DNA from: Ectothiorhodospiraceae bacterium
GTDB lineage: Bacteria; Pseudomonadota; Gammaproteobacteria; Thiohalomonadales; Thiohalomonadaceae
Reading direction: 5' to 3'
DNA length: 9,194 nucleotides
NCBI GenBank assembly: GCA_007125455.1
Contig: SLDE01000033.1
Coordinates: 1-9,194, forward strand
How positions within the stretch are numbered: the stretch's first letter is position 1; the number at the start of each line of letters is the position of its first letter. A program made the translations under genes and the position numbers. Shown piece after piece: positions 6,904 through 9,194 of the stretch. Under the pieces are notes generated by a model that was not told the DNA's origin, ran no database searches, and saw only the letters and a list, made by a program, of their open reading frames with translations.

Positions 6904-9194
6904 CTAATCCTTCGCTGGCGCGGGAGCCAGTACCTCTCGTGAGCCGTTGGATTGCAACGGGCTGACCACCCCGGCCGCTTCCATGTCTTCGACCATACGG
7001 GCGGCGCGATTGTAGCCGATCTTGAGGCGACGCTGGATCCCGGAGACCGAGGCGCGGCGGGTATCGAGGACAATCTGCACCGCTTCGTCGTAGAGGGGAT
7101 CGCTTTCGCTATCGCCGCCGTTACCTTCGGTGTCGCCAGGAAAGAGCGGGCCGGTAGCCTCTTCCATGCCGTTGATGATTTCGTCGCGATAGTCGGGCTT
7201 GCCACGTTTTTTCAGGTCATCCACCACGGCGTGGACCTCGTGATCGTCGACAAAGGCCCCGTGCACGCGCACCGGCATGCCGTGGCCGGGCGGCAGGTAA
7301 AGCATGTCACCGTGACCCAGCAGGGCTTCGGCCCCCATTTGATCCAGGATGGTACGCGAGTCGATGCGTGAAGAGACCTGGAAGGCGATGCGGGTGGGGA
7401 TGTTGGCCTTGATCAAGCCGGTGAGCACGTCCACCGAGGGGCGCTGGGTGGCGAGGATCAGGTGGATCCCGGCGGCACGGGCCTTTTGCGCCAGGCGGGC
7501 GATCAGCTCTTCTACCTTCTTGCCCACCACCATCATCATATCGGCCAGCTCATCGACCACCACCACGATGAAGGGCAGCGGTTCCAGCTCGGGGCGCTGC
7601 TCTTCCAACGAGGGATCGTCGGGCACCAGCGGGATCCAGGTGGGGTCTTTGATTGGTTCACCGGCGTTGATGGCTTCACGGATCTTCTTGTTGTATCCGG
7701 CGATGTTGCGCACCCCCATCGCGGCCATCAGTTTATAACGGCGCTCCATCTCGGCCACACACCAGCGCAGGGCGTTGGCGGCGTCCTTCATGTCGGTGAC
7801 CACCGGGGCAAGCAGGTGGGGGATGCCGTCGTAGATGGACAGCTCCAGCATCTTGGGATCGACCATGATGAAGCGCACGTCCTTGGCGGTGGCATTGTAG
7901 AGAATGCTGAGGATCATCGCGTTGACCGCGACCGACTTACCTGAGCCGGTGGTACCGGCCACCAGCAGGTGGGGCATCTTGGCCAAATCGGCGACTATCG
8001 GCTCGCCGCCGATGTCCTTACCCAGGGCGAGGGTGAGCGGGGATTTGGCATGTTCGAATTCACGCGAGCGCAGGGTCTCGGAGAAGTAGACCACCTCGCG
8101 GTTCTCGTTGGGCAGCTCCAGACCGATGGTGGTCTTGCCGGGGATCACCTCCACCACGCGCACGCTGGAGGTGCTGAGGGCGCGGGCCAGATCCTTGGAG
8201 AGATTGACGATCTGGCTGACCTTGATCCCAGGGGCCGGCTGTAGCTCGAAACGGGTGATCACCGGGCCGGGGTGAACGGCCTCCACTACCACCTCGATGC
8301 CGAAGTCTTTGAGCTTGATCTCCACCAGGCGCGATATCGCTTCCAGCGACTCCGTGGAGATGGGGTTGGTGGGCGGCACGGGATCGTCCAGCAGGGAGAG
8401 CGACGGCAGGGTCCCGGCCAGATCCGGCTCGAACAGGGGCACCTGGCGTTCCTTCTCTTCACGCACACTGGGCTGACGGGGTTTGTGGATCACCGGCTCG
8501 ATCCTGGGGGGGATGCGCTTCTCGGCCTTTTTGGTTTCGCTGACGAAGACCTTCTCTCGCTCGGCGCGAACCTTGCGGGCAGCCAGGTTGTCCTGCAGGG
8601 TATACCAGCGCCCACGCAACCAGCTGAACAGGGCCAGGGTGCGGCGTCCGGTGACATCCATCAGCCCGATCCACGAAAGGCCGGTAAACAGGGTAATCCC
8701 GGTAAAGAACAGCGCCAGCAGGAACAGCGTGGCACCGAGGAAGCTGAAGGCCTTTTCGAAGCCGCCAGCGATCACCTCCCCCAGCACCCCGCCGCTGTTG
8801 AGCGGCATGGTGATCCCGTTATAGAAGTGCATATAGGCCAGCGCCGAGCCGGCGATCATAGTCGCGATAAAACCCAGCCCGCGCAGCACCAGGTGCAGGG
8901 CATAGTTGCCCTCCACCTCGTCGGCCCGATCACGATAGAGCATCCACGCCCCATAGGCGACCATGAAGGGGAAGAGATAGGCCATCAGCCCGAACATATA
9001 GAGGAAGACATCGGCAAACCAGGCCCCTGTCGCCCCTCCCCAGTTGGCGGCCTTGTCGTTCAGGCCGGTATGGGACCAGCCCGGATCTTCCGGGTGATAG
9101 CTAAGCAGGGAGAGCAGCATGTACAGCGCCAGCGTACCCACCAGGATCAAGGCCCCCTCGCGCAGACCGCGATGGAGCTGGGCACCCAGTGCAA
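6904..9194 (-). CDS. ftsK: FtsK, DNA translocase of the division septum (5' end outside window)
   Basis: FtsK anchors at the septum and pumps DNA to resolve chromosome dimers with XerCD. The 762 visible codons run in frame off the window end, where ALGAQLHRGLREGALILVG precedes the first membrane segment, so only a few N-terminal residues should be missing; the TTG at 9150 is not the start. Numbering residues from 9150, membrane segments lie near 1-17, 45-70, 88-107 and 136-158, followed by a charged linker of about 100 residues. This is far shorter than in E. coli and like the roughly 800-residue pseudomonad type. The motor has an alpha/beta part from about 265, Walker A GTTGSGKS (399-406), Walker B FIVVVVDELADMM (527-539) and ILATQRPSVDVLTG (565-578). 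The DNA-reading gamma winged helix is at about 685-745 (YDEAVQIVLDTRRASVSGIQ, GYNRAARMVEDMEAAGVV). All key motifs are intact. It leads the ftsK-lolA-rarA cluster. Confidence 0.97.
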   Translation of the reverse strand, partial: ALGAQLHRGLREGALILVGTLALYMLLSLLSYHPEDPGWSHTGLNDKAANWGGATGAWFADVFLYMFGLMAYLFPFMVAYGAWMLYRDRADEVEGNYALHLVLRGLGFIATMIAGSALAYMHFYNGITMPLNSGGVLGEVIAGGFEKAFSFLGATLFLLALFFTGITLFTGLSWIGLMDVTGRRTLALFSWLRGRWYTLQDNLAARKVRAEREKVFVSETKKAEKRIPPRIEPVIHKPRQPSVREEKERQVPLFEPDLAGTLPSLSLLDDPVPPTNPISTESLEAISRLVEIKLKDFGIEVVVEAVHPGPVITRFELQPAPGIKVSQIVNLSKDLARALSTSSVRVVEVIPGKTTIGLELPNENREVVYFSETLRSREFEHAKSPLTLALGKDIGGEPIVADLAKMPHLLVAGTTGSGKSVAVNAMILSILYNATAKDVRFIMVDPKMLELSIYDGIPHLLAPVVTDMKDAANALRWCVAEMERRYKLMAAMGVRNIAGYNKKIREAINAGEPIKDPTWIPLVPDDPSLEEQRPELEPLPFIVVVVDELADMMMVVGKKVEELIARLAQKARAAGIHLILATQRPSVDVLTGLIKANIPTRIAFQVSSRIDSRTILDQMGAEALLGHGDMLYLPPGHGMPVRVHGAFVDDHEVHAVVDDLKKRGKPDYRDEIINGMEEATGPLFPGDTEGNGGDSESDPLYDEAVQIVLDTRRASVSGIQRRLKIGYNRAARMVEDMEAAGVVSPLQSNGSREVLAPAPAKD

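Overview
The window looks like a core-genome segment of a GC-rich gammaproteobacterium, perhaps a Chromatiales- or Pseudomonas-like lineage. That placement is inference. It rests on the ftsK-lolA-rarA gene order, the short-linker FtsK, the close likeness of the YgiQ and RarA proteins to their E. coli counterparts, and strong G/C third-position bias in every gene. There are six protein genes, two of them cut by the window edges. I found no tRNA, rRNA, CRISPR array, prophage or intact mobile element.

Left part (1-2370): the first 620 codons of a YgiQ-family radical SAM protein run leftward and leave the window before the C-terminus. A divergent promoter region (1863-2091) separates it from a small gene for an exported 92-residue protein of unknown function. 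Both directions have a recognisable sigma70-type promoter.

Middle (2381-4758): ten bases after the small gene starts a 739-residue membrane signalling enzyme with a periplasmic CHASE2 sensor domain, three membrane segments and a class III nucleotide cyclase domain. Its Lys/Thr substrate-reading residues point to a class IIIb adenylate cyclase. The two genes probably form a bicistronic operon, which is the most interesting functional unit here. A 158-base gap with no clear terminator, possibly holding the trace of a mobile-element end, separates it from the convergent cluster.

Right part (4759-9194): a leftward cluster of ftsK (5' end outside the window), lolA and rarA, covering chromosome segregation at division, lipoprotein transport through the periplasm, and replication-fork maintenance. 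lolA and rarA are 19 bases apart. ftsK and lolA are separated by 170 bases holding a REP-like, highly structured palindromic element.

Most of the window is well-known housekeeping sequence. I do not see a new defence or mobile system. The points worth following are the small exported protein paired with the CHASE2 cyclase, the REP-like element with mutually exclusive pairings between ftsK and lolA, and the possible mobile-element scar next to rarA.
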